Shown: piece by piece, positions 63,102-64,000 of the stretch
Layout of the letters: each line of letters begins with the position of its first letter
Numbering within the stretch: the stretch's first letter is position 1
Source: Devosia algicola
GTDB taxonomy: Bacteria; Pseudomonadota; Alphaproteobacteria; Rhizobiales; Devosiaceae
Direction of reading: 5' to 3'
DNA length: 64,000 bases
Assembly: GCF_028816455.1 (NCBI RefSeq)
Contig: NZ_CP118246.1
Span: 1,116,001 to 1,180,000, forward strand
The notes under the pieces: model-generated
Databases searched by the model: none
The model's input: the letters and a program-made list of their open reading frames with translations, nothing else
Told to the model about the DNA's origin: nothing
Made by a program: the position numbers and the translations under genes

Positions 63102-64000
63102 TGCTCGACATGCCGCGCACCAGAAAGCAGTACGTTCATAGGGAGAAAACGCGCCACGGAAAGACCGTTTGGTATTTTCGGCGTGGTGATGGCCCGCGCG
63201 TGCGGCTTCCCGGCGAATATGAAAGCCCGGAATGGCTGGCGGCATACGAAGCGGCACTCGGCGGAAATAAGCCGGAACCAGCAAAATCAACCGCGACCGG
63301 CACATTCAAATGGTTGGTCGAGCGCTATCAGGCCAGCGCCAAGTTTGCAGGTCTGGCGCAAGAGACACAGAAGTTTCGCAGCGGGGTCTTAAGGCGAGTT
63401 GTTGAAACGGCCGGCGACCTGCGCATTGCCAGCATCACCAGATCGATGATTGCCGAGGGGCGCGACAGGCGAGCAGCCACGCCATTTGCAGCAATCAACT
63501 ATCTCAAGGTGATGAACCAGGTATTTGCATTTGCCGTTGATGCTGGATATCTGCCCCACAACCCAGCCAAGGGCATAGATCGCCCATCACCGGCCACAGA
63601 CGGCCATCACACTTGGACGGTGTCCGAGGTCCGTCGATACCAGAACCGCCACCCATTGGGTACGCGCGAACGGCTGGCAATGGACTTGTTACTGTATACC
63701 GGCCTTCGGCGCGGCGATCTGGTCCAGTTGGGGCGCCAACACGTCCGCAACGGGATCATTCGCTATCGGGCGACCAAGAATGGCGTCGAGATCGTCTTGC
63801 CCATGCTGCCGGTATTGCAGGCAACCATTGACGCCGGGCCAACGGGCGACCTGACATTTTTGGCAACCATGCGAAATACGCCATGGAAAAAGGAAAGCTT
63901 CGGGACATGGTTCCGCAACGCCTGCATTGCTGCAAACGTGCCCGGTCGCGCCCATGGCCTGCGAAAGGCTGGGGCAACATTCGCCGCCGAGAATGGGGCT
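63101..64000 (+). CDS. Phage tyrosine integrase, 3' end missing
   Basis: The open frame encodes 300 residues and runs past the right edge. It has an N-terminal Arg-rich domain, a core-binding domain (about 70-160) and the catalytic domain with Arg203 in YTGLRRGDL, Lys226 in ATKNGVE, and His285/Arg288 in HGLRK. The last His/Trp and Tyr lie outside. It probably integrates the phage at tRNA-Arg and is read with the small genes upstream. Confidence 0.93.
   Translation, partial: MLDMPRTRKQYVHREKTRHGKTVWYFRRGDGPRVRLPGEYESPEWLAAYEAALGGNKPEPAKSTATGTFKWLVERYQASAKFAGLAQETQKFRSGVLRRVVETAGDLRIASITRSMIAEGRDRRAATPFAAINYLKVMNQVFAFAVDAGYLPHNPAKGIDRPSPATDGHHTWTVSEVRRYQNRHPLGTRERLAMDLLLYTGLRRGDLVQLGRQHVRNGIIRYRATKNGVEIVLPMLPVLQATIDAGPTGDLTFLATMRNTPWKKESFGTWFRNACIAANVPGRAHGLRKAGATFAAENGA

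Larger units (their letters stand above)
24087..64000. mobile_element. Prophage, P22-like short-tailed type, truncated by the window edge
   Basis: The element contains every phage module: lysis, tail fibres, ejection proteins, head completion, coat, scaffold, portal, terminase, replication, divergent cro/cI, homologous recombination and integrase. Head proteins resembling P22 gp1, gp4 and gp10, with no tape-measure gene, suggest a podovirus. Late and replication genes run leftward and recombination genes rightward from the immunity region. The right boundary is not in the window. Confidence 0.93.

Overview
The window comes from an alphaproteobacterium, most likely of the order Hyphomicrobiales (Rhizobiales). 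The evidence is the aapJQMP general amino-acid transporter divergent from metC, an NDUFS4-type accessory subunit gene for complex I, dense carbohydrate ABC/Gfo-Idh/TIM-barrel operons, and a prophage that carries GcrA and a CtrA-type DNA-binding domain, both of which belong to alphaproteobacterial cell-cycle control. The genus cannot be settled from this sequence.

Positions 1-24,086 are host chromosome. On the minus strand lie the end of a CNNM/CorC-family membrane protein, der and a YfgM-like TPR protein. On the plus strand follow a cysteine synthase-type enzyme and cardiolipin synthase. Next are a second polar amino-acid binding protein and aapPMQJ (minus), metC (plus), a PAP2 phosphatase (minus), tRNA-Pro(TGG) and the complex I subunit gene (plus). 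Positions 13,959-23,510 hold a long minus-strand sugar locus: a binding protein, two permeases and an ATPase, followed by three xylose-isomerase-like TIM-barrel enzymes and two Gfo/Idh/MocA oxidoreductases. Two LacI-type palindromic operators sit upstream. The most likely job is import and redox catabolism of a sugar or polyol.

From 24,087 to the right edge there is a prophage of about 40 kb, presumably integrated at the 3' end of tRNA-Arg(TCT). Reading right to left on the minus strand from the immunity region (56.1-57.1 kb), there is a replication and DNA-modification operon (55.9-45.6 kb: SSB, RuvC-like resolvase, HNH protein, two adenine-type DNA methyltransferases, GcrA, CtrA-like DNA-binding protein, TOPRIM-helicase). 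Then come a terminator and promoter region, packaging and head genes (terminase, portal, scaffold, coat, gp4- and gp10-like adaptors), ejection proteins, tail-fibre and kelch proteins, and a lysis cassette. No tape-measure gene is present, so the virion is probably a short-tailed, P22-like podovirus. Rightward from the CI-like repressor lie an apparently structured intergenic element, a rightward operon with Bet recombinase, NinB and many small overlapping genes, and a tyrosine integrase cut by the window edge.

A striking feature of the whole window, host and phage alike, is a set of single-base frameshifts in otherwise intact genes. Almost all fit two patterns: an extra base at GCTC/GAGC (read as GGCTC/GAGCC), or one base missing from a homopolymer run. 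This looks like systematic sequence error rather than gene decay, and broken genes are annotated here as whole genes with the break stated.
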